Assembly (NCBI GenBank): GCA_028277485.1
Contig: JANQGE010000065.1
Coordinates: forward strand, 1 to 22,454
Direction: 5' to 3'
DNA from: Chlorobium sp.
GTDB taxonomy: Bacteria > Bacteroidota > Chlorobiia > Chlorobiales > Chlorobiaceae
DNA length: 22,454 bases
The translations under genes and the position numbers were made by a program. The notes under the pieces are model-generated. The model saw only the letters and a program-made list of their open reading frames with translations. It was not told the DNA's origin and did not search any database. Positions 14,018-22,351 of the stretch are shown here, piece by piece (position 1 is the first letter of the stretch; the number at the start of each line of letters is the position of its first letter).

Positions 14018-15886
14018 TCAGTGGTTTTCTCCGGTGTACCTTTCGGGAGCAAGCTCCCAGTGCTCGGGAGAGAGCCAGAAAGTGGAGAGAAGGAGTTCCC
14101 GTATATGAGAAAACTCTTTGGGCAGTTTGTCGTACAGCTTCTCAAAGAGTTCTTCATGAGACAAAAGCTCTTTCTTCCAGACTTCCCGGTCAACGGCCAT
14201 GAGTTTGGAAAACTTGTCTACGGCCAACACTTCAAGGCCCCGCCATTCCATCGACTCATGCTTCGGCATCCAGCCAAGCGGGCTTTCCACGGCACCTGCC
14301 TTGCCGTGAACCCGGTCGACAATCCACTTTAAAACGCGCATGTTTTCGCCGAAGCCCGGCCAGAGAAACTTGCCGTTTTCATCCTTACGGAACCAGTTGA
14401 CCCCGAAAATTCTCGGAGGTTCCGAAAGCAGGCGGCCAACATGCAGCCAGTGATTGAAATAGTCGCCCATGTGATATCCACAGAACGGAAGCATGGCAAA
14501 AGGGTCGCGACGGACTTCGCCGATTTTCCCTGCCGCTGCGGCTGTTTTCTCCGAGCCCATGGTAGCAGCAAGGTAGACACCGAAATACCAGTTGGGAGAC
14601 TGGTAGACAAGAGGCACAAGATCACTGCGGCGTCCGCCGAATATGAAGGCGTCGATCGGAACACCTGCAGGATTTTCCCAGTCGGGGTTTATAGAGGGGC
14701 ACTGTGATGCCGGAGAGGTAAAACGGGCGTTCGGATGGGCGGCCGGACGTCCTGAGTCGGGTGACCAGGGCTTGCCTTGCCAGTCGATAAGGTGATCAGG
14801 GGGAGTATCCGACATCCCTTCCCACCAGACATCACCGTCCGGTGTAAGCGCCACGTTGGTAAAAATACAGTTTTCCGTAAGTGTCGCCATGGCATTGGGG
14901 TTTGTTTTCTCCGATGTGCCGGGGGCGACCCCAAAAAAACCATATTCCGGGTTAATGGCATAGAGCCTTCCATCTTCGCCGGGTTTTATCCAGGCAATGT
15001 CGTCGCCGATCGTGGTTACCTTCCACCCTTCGAAAGAATCCGGGGGCACAAGCATGGCGAAGTTGGTCTTGCCGCAGGCGCTCGGGAACGCGGCGGCGAC
15101 GTAGGTTTTTTCACCTTCCGGCGATTCGACGCAAAGGATCAGCATGTGCTCGGCCAACCAGCCCTCGTCACGTGCCATGGCGGAGGCAATGCGGAGCGCG
15201 AAGCATTTCTTGCCGAGCAGGGCGTTGCCGCCGTAACCGCTGCCGAACGACATGATGGTACGTTCTTCAGGGAAATGAACGATATACTTCTGGTCGTTAC
15301 ACGGCCACGGAACATCCTGCTGCCCTGGTTCAATCGGCGCACCGACCGAGTGCAGGCAGTGAACGAAATCTTTTCCTTCGCCCAGAAGCTCCATAACCTT
15401 TCTCCCCATCCGGGTCATGATGCGCATATTCACCACCACATAAGGTGAATCGGTAATTTCTACACCAATGTGTGAAATATGAGATCCAAGCGGCCCCATA
15501 CTGAAGGGGATGACATACATGGTACGCCCCTTCATGCAGCCTTTGTAAAGACTGTTCAGGGTTTCCTTCATCTCTCTCGGATGTACCCAGTTGTTGGTTG
15601 GGCCGGCATCCTGTTTGCGCAGACTACAGATAAAGGTTCTGTCTTCAACTCTTGCAACATCGCTCGGATCGGAGCGGCAGAGAAAGCTGTTCGGGCGTTT
15701 CCCCTCCGACAACCTGATAAAGGTTCCGCTCTCGACCATCTGACGGCAAAGCTCATCATACTCTTCCTGGGAACCGTCACACCAGCTCACTGAATCCGGC
15801 TGACAGAGTTCCGCTGTTTCCCGGACCCACTCAATTAGTTTCTGGTTTTTTACATAATCAGGGGGATCGATGTGCAGTGAGGTCAT
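14018..15886 (-). CDS. pckG: Phosphoenolpyruvate carboxykinase (GTP)
   Basis: The 622-residue enzyme interconverts oxaloacetate and phosphoenolpyruvate with GTP/GDP. The P-loop FPSACGKTN has the active-site Cys at residue 271. TTIGDDIAWI (291-300) carries metal ligands, and the guanine-binding region and C-terminal lid are present to the end, so the gene is full length for the GTP class. In a green sulfur bacterium it links the reductive TCA cycle to sugar synthesis. It stands alone on the minus strand. I recall pckG next to atpDC being reported in Chlorobium limicola, which fits this window. No strong ribosome site precedes the ATG. Confidence 0.97.
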   Translation of the reverse strand: MTSLHIDPPDYVKNQKLIEWVRETAELCQPDSVSWCDGSQEEYDELCRQMVESGTFIRLSEGKRPNSFLCRSDPSDVARVEDRTFICSLRKQDAGPTNNWVHPREMKETLNSLYKGCMKGRTMYVIPFSMGPLGSHISHIGVEITDSPYVVVNMRIMTRMGRKVMELLGEGKDFVHCLHSVGAPIEPGQQDVPWPCNDQKYIVHFPEERTIMSFGSGYGGNALLGKKCFALRIASAMARDEGWLAEHMLILCVESPEGEKTYVAAAFPSACGKTNFAMLVPPDSFEGWKVTTIGDDIAWIKPGEDGRLYAINPEYGFFGVAPGTSEKTNPNAMATLTENCIFTNVALTPDGDVWWEGMSDTPPDHLIDWQGKPWSPDSGRPAAHPNARFTSPASQCPSINPDWENPAGVPIDAFIFGGRRSDLVPLVYQSPNWYFGVYLAATMGSEKTAAAAGKIGEVRRDPFAMLPFCGYHMGDYFNHWLHVGRLLSEPPRIFGVNWFRKDENGKFLWPGFGENMRVLKWIVDRVHGKAGAVESPLGWMPKHESMEWRGLEVLAVDKFSKLMAVDREVWKKELLSHEELFEKLYDKLPKEFSHIRELLLSTFWLSPEHWELAPERYTGENH

Positions 15887-15985
15887 GATCTTCGTGTTTT
15901 ACTGAAGGTTATTAGGTAAGCGTCCGCACTGGCGGGTGCTGTTTATGAAATTTTTCATCATCATGCAGTGGCATTTCCGTTACGA

Positions 15986-16537
15986 CTACGGCTGACCGGC
16001 TTCAATGGCCTCACGGATCAGGTCATCAAAAGCCATCTTGCTTTGCGCGCCGACGACAACCGAGGCAAGAGTACCATCAGCCCCGATAACAAAAGATGTC
16101 GGAATCGAGCGCAAACCGCCTTGCACGTAACGACTGTAAGCATTGACAATCTGCTGGTCAGCCACCACGACCGGAAAGTTAATGCCATATTCCTTGACAA
16201 AGTCTCTGGCTTTCGTCAGATCATCATCGACCGTTACCCCGATAAAGGTAAAACCCTTTTGCTTATACTCATCCTGTAAGGCAACCATATCGGGAACTTC
16301 GGCACGGCAGGGAGGGCACCACGACGCGAAGAAATTCACAATGTAGGCTTTCCCGGCAAAATCCTGCGAAGAAATCATGGCGCCGCCAAGGGTTTTTCCG
16401 GTGAACTCCGGAGCAGGAATATTTTTTGCTGCCGCTGTACCTGGCGGCTGGGATTTTGCGGTCTCGGCCTGCTCCGGCTGACACGCCAGCATGGTCAATG
16501 AGAGGCACAGTATACTTGCTGTTCTGAACAAACTCAT
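15986..16537 (-). CDS. TlpA/ResA-like thioredoxin lipoprotein
   Basis: The 183-residue protein has a lipoprotein signal (LTMLAC, Cys19), a Pro/Ala linker, then a thioredoxin fold with the active site WCPPC (Cys74, Cys77) and the cis-Pro motif SIPTSF. It is expected to reduce disulfides outside the cytoplasmic membrane, often to keep apocytochrome CxxCH cysteines reduced before heme attachment. That could serve the diheme cytochrome of this window, but the genes are 9 kb apart. It lies 100 bases upstream of pckG on the same strand, and no operon signal is evident. Confidence 0.92.
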   Translation of the reverse strand: MSLFRTASILCLSLTMLACQPEQAETAKSQPPGTAAAKNIPAPEFTGKTLGGAMISSQDFAGKAYIVNFFASWCPPCRAEVPDMVALQDEYKQKGFTFIGVTVDDDLTKARDFVKEYGINFPVVVADQQIVNAYSRYVQGGLRSIPTSFVIGADGTLASVVVGAQSKMAFDDLIREAIEAGQP

Positions 16538-16639
16538 GGGTGCGATGGTATTTACCTGGTTGGGCGGAAAAATCCCGCGTCGCTTACGTTTAAATTCGTT
16601 TGAAAATATACAATTCTTCTTTTTATTTATAGTCCTTTA

Positions 16640-16727
16640 GAGCACCTCTATTTATTCCGCGATTCAATTGCTTCGTTGAGCGGATAGAAAGGGTCTGGAC
16701 GGCTCATGACAATGAATAGAGGCGCCC
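16640..16727. mobile_element. Miniature inverted-repeat element, 88 bp, upstream of tRNA-Thr
   Basis: The ends are GAGCACCTCTAT and ATAGAGGCGCCC, flanked by TTTA on both sides (16636-16639 and 16728-16731). It is the short form of the family. Its reverse complement matches 18646-18728 closely, with an uninterrupted 23-base identity in the middle (the ACCCTTTCTATCCGCTCAAC region). Confidence 0.8.
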
Positions 16728-16800
16728 TTTAGACTCTTCTCTAAATCTTTGCGTTTATAGAATAAATACAGTACATTTGACGCTATAGTTTTTTTAGGCT

Positions 16801-16873
16801 GCCACCTTAGCTCAGTTGGTAGAGCAACTGTTTCGTAAACAGTAGGTCGTGGGTTCAAGTCCCGCAGGTGGCT
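16801..16873 (+). tRNA. tRNA-Thr, anticodon CGT
   Basis: The cloverleaf is complete. The acceptor is GCCACCT paired with AGGTGGC, and the D arm is GCTC/GAGC. The anticodon stem is ACTGT/ACAGT with loop TTCGTAA (anticodon CGT, reading ACG). The T arm is GTGGG TTCAAGT CCCGC, and the discriminator is T. CCA is not encoded. Length is 73 bases. Confidence 0.96.
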
Positions 16874-16974
16874 CGAACCTGAAAAAGCGCTAATCGGGTT
16901 CACAGAGGGAAGGAACATGAGCCTGTTTTAAAAAGTTTTGACTGCAACTATAAAATCCTATCAACACTGTCAAT

Positions 16975-18363
16975 ATGCAAGAAGGTAAGATATCTCAAAT
17001 CATCGGTCCTGTCGTTGATGTTGATTTCCCGGAAGGAGACCTGCCGGCCATCCTGGACGCCCTCGTAGTTACACGTCCCGACAACTCCAAGCTTGTGCTT
17101 GAAACTCAGCAGCACCTCGGTGAAGAACGGGTACGTACTGTTGCCATGGAGGGAACTGACGGTCTTGTCAGAGGAACAACCGCCATCAATACCGGCAACC
17201 CGATTCAGGCTCCTGTCGGCGAGAAGGTTCTCGGCAGAATGCTCAACGTTGTCGGCGAACCTATCGATGGCCTGGGACAAGTCCAGAGCCAGAAGTCGTA
17301 TCCGATCCACAGGCCTACGCCGAAGTTCGAAGAACTGTCCACGAAAACCGAAATGTTTGAGACCGGCATTAAAGTTATCGACCTTCTTGAACCATACTCC
17401 CGCGGTGGAAAAACCGGCTTGTTTGGAGGTGCTGGTGTGGGTAAGACCGTGCTCATCATGGAGCTTATTAACAACATCGCCAAACAGCAGTCCGGTTACA
17501 GTGTGTTTGCCGGTGTCGGCGAGCGAACCCGGGAAGGCAACGATTTGTGGGAAGAGATGAAGGAGTCCGGGGTTATCGACAAGACCGCACTTGTATTCGG
17601 TCAGATGAACGAGCCGCCGGGAGCCCGTGCACGCGTGGCGCTCACGGGCCTGAGTATCGCGGAGTACTTCCGCGACGAAGAGAACCGTGATGTTCTGCTC
17701 TTTATCGACAACATCTTCCGTTTCACCCAGGCTGGTTCGGAAGTATCGGCGCTTCTTGGCCGTATGCCGAGCGCCGTAGGGTATCAGCCGACTCTGGGAA
17801 CCGAGATGGGCGAGCTTCAGGACAGGATTGTATCCACCAAGAAAGGTTCGGTCACCTCCGTACAGGCTATCTACGTGCCGGCTGATGACCTTACCGACCC
17901 GGCTCCCGCAACTGCGTTTACCCACCTTGATGCAACAACGGTGCTTTCACGTTCGATTATGGAGCTTGGCATTTATCCGGCGGTCGATCCGCTTGACTCG
18001 ACATCGCGAATCCTCGATCCGAACATTGTCGGTGACGACCACTACAACACCGCGCAGGAAGTCAAGAAAATCCTGCAGCATTACAAAGATCTCCAGGATA
18101 TCATCGCGATCCTCGGTATGGACGAATTGAGCGACGAGGACAAGCTCATTGTCTTCCGTGCCAGAAAAATCCAGAGGTTCCTTTCACAGCCGTTCTTCGT
18201 TGCCGAAGCCTTTACCGGCCTCGAAGGCAAGTACGTCAAGCTCGAGGATACCATCAAGGGATTCAAGGAGATCATTGAAGGCCGTCACGACAACCTGCCT
18301 GAAAACGCTTTCTATCTTGTCGGGACCATCGAGGAAGCGGTCGAGAAAGCGAAAACCCTGTAA
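16975..18363 (+). CDS. atpD: ATP synthase F1 subunit beta
   Basis: This 462-residue subunit is the catalytic beta subunit of F1. It has Walker A GGAGVGKTV (151-159), the ALLGRMPSAVGYQP block near residue 260 and the regulatory DELSDED loop near 383. It makes ATP at the inner membrane, driven by the proton gradient of photosynthetic electron transport. It is followed 15 bases later by atpC and preceded by tRNA-Thr. The other F1Fo genes are not nearby, which matches the split arrangement of green sulfur bacteria. The start at 16975 gives the standard N-terminus MQEGKISQIIGPVVDVDF. Confidence 0.98.
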   Translation: MQEGKISQIIGPVVDVDFPEGDLPAILDALVVTRPDNSKLVLETQQHLGEERVRTVAMEGTDGLVRGTTAINTGNPIQAPVGEKVLGRMLNVVGEPIDGLGQVQSQKSYPIHRPTPKFEELSTKTEMFETGIKVIDLLEPYSRGGKTGLFGGAGVGKTVLIMELINNIAKQQSGYSVFAGVGERTREGNDLWEEMKESGVIDKTALVFGQMNEPPGARARVALTGLSIAEYFRDEENRDVLLFIDNIFRFTQAGSEVSALLGRMPSAVGYQPTLGTEMGELQDRIVSTKKGSVTSVQAIYVPADDLTDPAPATAFTHLDATTVLSRSIMELGIYPAVDPLDSTSRILDPNIVGDDHYNTAQEVKKILQHYKDLQDIIAILGMDELSDEDKLIVFRARKIQRFLSQPFFVAEAFTGLEGKYVKLEDTIKGFKEIIEGRHDNLPENAFYLVGTIEEAVEKAKTL

Positions 18364-18378
18364 AATCTGATCATTACC

Positions 18379-18645
18379 ATGGCCGGTTTCGACAAAGCCT
18401 TTGAAATAGAGATCGTTACCCCGCAAAAGCAGTTTTTTGCGGGGGAAGTCACCAGCATTCTGGCTCCCGGCAGGGATGGCTTGTTCCAGGTTCTGAAAAA
18501 CCACGCTCCGCTTGTTGCCGCGTTGAAAGGGGGCACGGTAAAGCTCTCTCTCCCCGACAGCAAGGAAAAAACGTTTACCATTGCCGACGGTTTTTTTGAA
18601 ATCAGCAACAACAAAGCCATCCTGCTTACCGAAGATATTTCATAA
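18379..18645 (+). CDS. atpC: ATP synthase F1 subunit epsilon (short form)
   Basis: The 88-residue protein has the N-terminal beta-sandwich of epsilon (FEIEIVTPQKQFFAGEVTSI, then LAPGRDGLFQVLKNHAPLVAAL). It lacks the C-terminal helical hairpin used for inhibition in longer homologues. A short epsilon is, as I recall, normal for Chlorobi. It forms an operon with atpD. The stop codon TAA is part of the ATAA that borders the repeat element starting at 18646. Confidence 0.93.
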   Translation: MAGFDKAFEIEIVTPQKQFFAGEVTSILAPGRDGLFQVLKNHAPLVAALKGGTVKLSLPDSKEKTFTIADGFFEISNNKAILLTEDIS

Positions 18646-18728
18646 GGACACCTTATTGTTATGAGCAGTTCAAACCCTTTCTATCCGCTCAACGAAACAA
18701 TTGAATCGCGGAATACATAGAGGTGCCC
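18646..18728. mobile_element. Miniature inverted-repeat element, 83 bp, directly after atpC
   Basis: It begins GGACACCTTATTGTTATGAGC and ends ATAGAGGTGCCC. Flanks are ATAA (18642-18645) and GTAA (18729-18732), a slightly decayed 4-bp duplication. It is an inverted copy of 16640-16727. A folded transcript of this element would form a hairpin right after atpC, so it may act as the operon's 3' end. Confidence 0.75.
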
Positions 18729-18804
18729 GTAACACAAACTTCGGGTTAAACACGTTCTAATAAACATCCGTGAAGCATGTCCCGCCTCACTGGTGTCTTG
18801 TCAC

Positions 18805-19752
18805 ATGCACACCCTGGTTCCTAAAGCTCTCCGGCATGGTGATACCATAGGACTCATCTCACCATCTTCGCCGTCCCCCGACCATGAAAAAATCGGTCAT
18901 GCTGTTACCTATCTCGAAAAACTCGGGTATCGTGTCAAACCGGCAGCACACTTCAACAGCCAGGCTGTAACCCGGCAGGAACTTGACCGGCGGAAACTTT
19001 ACGACCTGCACGAGATGTTTGCCGACAGATCGGTCAAGGCAATTTTCTGCTTGAGAGGAGGGTCCGGAGCAACAAGGCTATTACCGGATATCGACTATGG
19101 GCTCGTTGCGGAAAACCCGAAAATCTTTGCAGGTTACTCAGACATAACCGCACTTTCGATAGCCCTCTATGCGCGAACGGGCCTGATAACATTTTCAGGC
19201 CCCATGCTGGCAACCGAACTGCATAACCCCAGCTCTTTTACCGAAGAGAACTTCTGGAAAATACTTGAATCGACCTCTTCCGTCCACCAGATCATCAACC
19301 ATCTGAATCATCCTGTCTGTATATTCAGAGAAGGCTCTGCGACCGGAACACTGCTTGCGGGCAATCTCACCGTACTTTCCTGTCTTGTCGGCACCCCTTA
19401 TCTCCCTTCAATGGAAAGCTCGCTGCCGCTTTTCGAAGATATCAACGAAGAACCCTACCGCATTGACCGTCTTCTTTCCCATTTCCACAATGCCGGCTTA
19501 CTGAAAAAGTGTCTTGGCGTTCTCTTCGGGCAATTCAGCAGGGATGCTATGGTTTTCGATCAGCAACATCCTCTCCTTGACATCTTGCACTACTATACCG
19601 AAAAAACCGCACCTCATGTTCCCGTCGTTGCCGGGCTCTCATACGGCCATGTCGATGACCTGCTCACTGTGCCCGTAGGCACACACAGTACCCTGAAAGC
19701 CCGTAATGACGAGATTTCCCTGACAACGCCGCCTGCAGTCAGCAGCGATTAG
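18805..19752 (+). CDS. LD-carboxypeptidase, peptidase family S66 (LdcA/MccF type)
   Basis: The 315-residue protein has the S66 nucleophile motif in AGYSDIT (Ser112), the acidic member near FEDINEEPYRIDR (Glu211 or Glu215) and the His of GLSYGHVDD (His282). It also has the glycine-rich LRGGSGATRLL start of the first domain. LdcA enzymes trim the terminal D-Ala from murein tetrapeptides during cell-wall recycling. MccF-like relatives cleave microcin C-type nucleotides, and I cannot separate the two by sight. The ATG at 18805 is used; a TTG four codons earlier is possible. There is no strong ribosome site. It is the first gene after the atpDC element. Confidence 0.9.
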   Translation: MHTLVPKALRHGDTIGLISPSSPSPDHEKIGHAVTYLEKLGYRVKPAAHFNSQAVTRQELDRRKLYDLHEMFADRSVKAIFCLRGGSGATRLLPDIDYGLVAENPKIFAGYSDITALSIALYARTGLITFSGPMLATELHNPSSFTEENFWKILESTSSVHQIINHLNHPVCIFREGSATGTLLAGNLTVLSCLVGTPYLPSMESSLPLFEDINEEPYRIDRLLSHFHNAGLLKKCLGVLFGQFSRDAMVFDQQHPLLDILHYYTEKTAPHVPVVAGLSYGHVDDLLTVPVGTHSTLKARNDEISLTTPPAVSSD

Positions 19753-19894
19753 CAAACGGCAATCTGCAATGATGCGATATTTCTCATCTTTCGAACTGCC
19801 CTTCACAATCTGCGCTTTATGATATTTCCCGATTTTGTTACATTTTTTACATCAGCAGCCTTATCATATCGACCACGTAAAGACCCATACGCTT

Positions 19895-20200
19895 ATGTTT
19901 AGTCTTGGAAGGGCATCTTACAGCGAAGAGCAAACCGAAGCACATGCACAGGAAACCCTCATCGACACTCTCGATGCCTACAAGGTCATCCTGTACAATG
20001 ACGACGTACACTCTTTTGATGAAGTAATCTTTCAAATCATCAAGGCTACTCATTGCACAAGGTCGAAAGCCGAAAAACACACATGGGAAGTGCATACCAA
20101 GGGACGTTCGGTCGTTTATGCCGGAACACTGCCTACCTGCCTGAAAGTCAGCTCCATCCTCGAGGAGATCGATCTCAAAACCGAGATACAGACCGGTTAA
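19895..20200 (+). CDS. clpS: ATP-dependent Clp protease adaptor ClpS
   Basis: The 101-residue adaptor has the ClpS core YKVILYNDDVHSFDEVIFQI, then TRSKAEKHTWEVHTKGRSVVYAG. These build the pocket for N-degron residues and the face that docks on ClpA/ClpC. The ATG at 19895 gives the usual length. An upstream TTG at 19835 would add 20 unrelated residues. It is followed by a convergent radical SAM gene only 14 bases away. ClpS feeds N-end-rule substrates to the Clp protease in the cytoplasm. Confidence 0.93.
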   Translation: MFSLGRASYSEEQTEAHAQETLIDTLDAYKVILYNDDVHSFDEVIFQIIKATHCTRSKAEKHTWEVHTKGRSVVYAGTLPTCLKVSSILEEIDLKTEIQTG

Positions 20201-20214
20201 AAAGATATTGATCC

Positions 20215-21132
20215 TTACACCAACGCGTCGATCCTTTTCAGGCCGACTTCAACAGCACGTTTAAGTGCATCACGATACTCTGCTGCCGATACTTTCCGGG
20301 AAATTTCAGGGTAATCGAAAGCCTTGCAACACGGACGGTACTGGTCCATGATGTTTATCCGTGTGTTTGCGGAGATCTCTTCTGCGATGAACTTCACCGC
20401 CGCTTCCGTTCCGGCAATATTGCCCGGCATGACCAGATGCCTTATCAGCAGTCCCTGCATTGCTACACCGTGTTTGTCGATCACAAGCTCCCCTACCTGT
20501 CTGTGCATTTCTCTGATCGCCTTTCTGGCAACAGCAGGGTATTCCGGGGCACCGGAATACTTTTTGGCCATTACCGGGTCAGCGTATTTGAAATCAGGCA
20601 TGTAAATATCAATTATCCCTTCGAGTATTTCAAGAGCCTCCACGGATTCATATCCTCCGCAGTTATAAGCGACAGGGATACGGAGCCCTCCCTCGACAGC
20701 AACCTTCAGGCTTCTCAAAATCATCGGGGTCTGGTGTGTCGGCGTAACGAGATTGATGTTATGGCAGCCTTGTGCCTGCAGGTCTATCATGATCGATGCA
20801 AGGCGCTCGATACCGATTTCCTGTCCTTCGCCGAAATGGCTGATGCCGTAGTTCTGGCAGAAAACGCAGCCAAGGTTGCAGTTGCTGAAAAATATCGTCC
20901 CTGAGCCTCCCGTACCAACAAGAGGCCGCTCCTCGCCGAAATGAGGACCGTAGCTGGCCACGATTGCCGTATCTCCCATCCTGCAAAACCCCTTTTCGCC
21001 TTTTTTGCGATTCACCCTGCAGTTCCTTGGGCAGATGGTACACTCTTCAAGGCAGCGGTCAAGAACCGCAATCCTTCTATCCATTTCCCCGGGAGAAATC
21101 CCCGGGAAGGAGGATGAGAAACCATTTAGCAT
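20215..21132 (-). CDS. Radical SAM protein, PflX-like (PFL-activase relative)
   Basis: The 305-residue protein has the radical SAM cluster motif CNLGCVFC (Cys85, 89, 92), a GGSG-type SAM-binding region before it, and an N-terminal set of four cysteines (31, 34, 38, 50 in CTICPRNC and GFC) that likely bind a second metal centre. It resembles the COG1313/PflX group, relatives of pyruvate formate-lyase activase whose target is generally unknown. No glycyl radical enzyme is nearby. The ATG at 21132 has AGAGG upstream. The gene is convergent with clpS. Confidence 0.88.
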   Translation of the reverse strand: MLNGFSSSFPGISPGEMDRRIAVLDRCLEECTICPRNCRVNRKKGEKGFCRMGDTAIVASYGPHFGEERPLVGTGGSGTIFFSNCNLGCVFCQNYGISHFGEGQEIGIERLASIMIDLQAQGCHNINLVTPTHQTPMILRSLKVAVEGGLRIPVAYNCGGYESVEALEILEGIIDIYMPDFKYADPVMAKKYSGAPEYPAVARKAIREMHRQVGELVIDKHGVAMQGLLIRHLVMPGNIAGTEAAVKFIAEEISANTRINIMDQYRPCCKAFDYPEISRKVSAAEYRDALKRAVEVGLKRIDALV

Positions 21133-21372
21133 GCTTCACCTCTCTTTTCCCATTACAACGTCATACTGCACGAGCACAAATTTTCCGTTGTAGAGGATAC
21201 TGAGTTTCTGCTCATCCATGTCCGTACCATGTAAAGGCAACGAATGAAAGAGCTCATTGTTAATGCGGAGCAAGTTCTTCACAAAAAAACAAAAGAGGCA
21301 AACATGAACATCTATTATTCATCTACCACCAGAGGAATACCGCCGCCTTGATAAGGTGCCCATAAGCGCTTA

Positions 21373-21747
21373 TCAGGCCCCCGCAAAAAGAAGCATCAGA
21401 TGTATCAGACCGGCCGTTGCGGTAAAAGCAACGATCAGCTTTGAGAATCCTTCGCTGAACTCGTTGTGTTCATGCTCTCTCATCAGATAGTGAAGACCGG
21501 AATGAACCACAAAAAAAATATCCATAATTACCTGAAACCATAAGCGGACGGTTCCCGACGGGTGAGACATGAGCCAGAAAATCAAAACAAGCAACGGAAT
21601 GTGCAGCAGCACAAAAACCCGATAGCCTGTCCGGTCATCGAGCCTGGAAATAAAAGGAAACATTCTCCATTCACGACGGTAAATGGCATCAAGTTCGTGC
21701 GTTACCAACAGTGCCAGGCCTGTGTAAAAGACAAGATCCGGAATCAT
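21373..21747 (-). CDS. Small membrane protein, DUF6713-like
   Basis: The 124-residue protein has four hydrophobic segments (about 5-17, 42-60, 70-82, 102-122) and conserved-looking polar motifs HELDAIYRREW near the start and HSGLHYLMREHEHNEF in the middle. The His-rich motifs facing the same side could bind metal, but no activity is known to me. I think it belongs to the DUF6713 group, with moderate confidence. GGAGGG precedes the ATG. A 10-bp hairpin with one bulge overlaps the stop (21345-21378), and its loop contains GGTGCCCATAA, resembling an end of the miniature element. Confidence 0.7.
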   Translation of the reverse strand: MIPDLVFYTGLALLVTHELDAIYRREWRMFPFISRLDDRTGYRVFVLLHIPLLVLIFWLMSHPSGTVRLWFQVIMDIFFVVHSGLHYLMREHEHNEFSEGFSKLIVAFTATAGLIHLMLLFAGA

Positions 21748-21828
21748 TCTCCCTCCGTACTAGCGTGCTGTCTGGTTAATTCCACTCATTGTTCTTGAGA
21801 CTTTCTTTTGCGCGTTGTACCGACGCTA

Positions 21829-22060
21829 TCATCGATTGAGCACTTTGTGTCCAGATAAATGGTTTTGACCGCTGCTGTTGTCAAGAATCAGATGCAGGTC
21901 GAGGTGTCGAGGGTTGCTGCAACCTCTTTTACCGTGTGATCCGCATCACACAGTGTCAAAATGCGAGCCCGAAAGATCAGGGTTTGAGGTGTCTTGTGCG
22001 CTCTGAACAAGCGCTCCAGTGCAGGGCGATCTTCCGTCCTGAGATGATACTGCTTATCCT
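21829..22060 (-). pseudogene. Remnant of an IS630-like transposase, internally deleted
   Basis: On the minus strand one frame reads LERLFRAHKTPQTLIFRARI and ...DHTVKEVAATLDTS, which looks like the N-terminal helix-turn-helix of IS630-family transposases. Near 21905 the frame shifts by one and continues DLHLILDNSS, the second catalytic Asp strand of that family, then stops at 21829-21831. The region that should lie between the two motifs is missing. This is a dead relic. Its right border coincides with the inverted repeat at 22058-22070. Confidence 0.55.
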
Positions 22061-22257
22061 GAATAATTCATGAGAGTTCAAACACCCGACACCCGATTGT
22101 TCTTCTTTCGGGGTTCGCCGTCGCTATCGGGATCGGGAATCGATCTTTTCTTTTCCCTGACTCCTTTTTCTACTTCATACTGCCGACTGCCAACTGATTC
22201 CCTTTCGACCCCGATTCCCGATTAAGTTTTTTTCTTCCTTTGGTGAATTATTCAGGT
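22058..22257. repeat. 200-bp segment with 13-bp perfect terminal inverted repeats
   Basis: CCTGAATAATTCA (22058-22070) and TGAATTATTCAGG (22245-22257) are exact inverted copies. The interior has no gene. It contains repeated CGGGATCGGGAATCG and CCCCGATTCCCGATT strings that can pair with each other. It adjoins the transposase relic, so it may be a small element or the scar of one. I see no target duplication. Confidence 0.45.
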
Positions 22258-22351
22258 TAGGTTTTCGTGCCATGCTTACAGGCTATTTTGTCAAAATAAC
22301 GGCAAGATAACACAATCTTCTGTTATAGCGCGGAATGAAACGAACAGGACA

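Noticed and set aside
15918..15955. Sequence near the pckG start resembling the interior of the 3763-3888 element (GGCGGGTGCT)
   Set aside because: No ends or target duplication are visible; the match is too short to call.
16948..17925. Minus-strand open frame of 325 codons opposite atpD
   Set aside because: atpD is certain; the reverse frame is a codon-use artefact.
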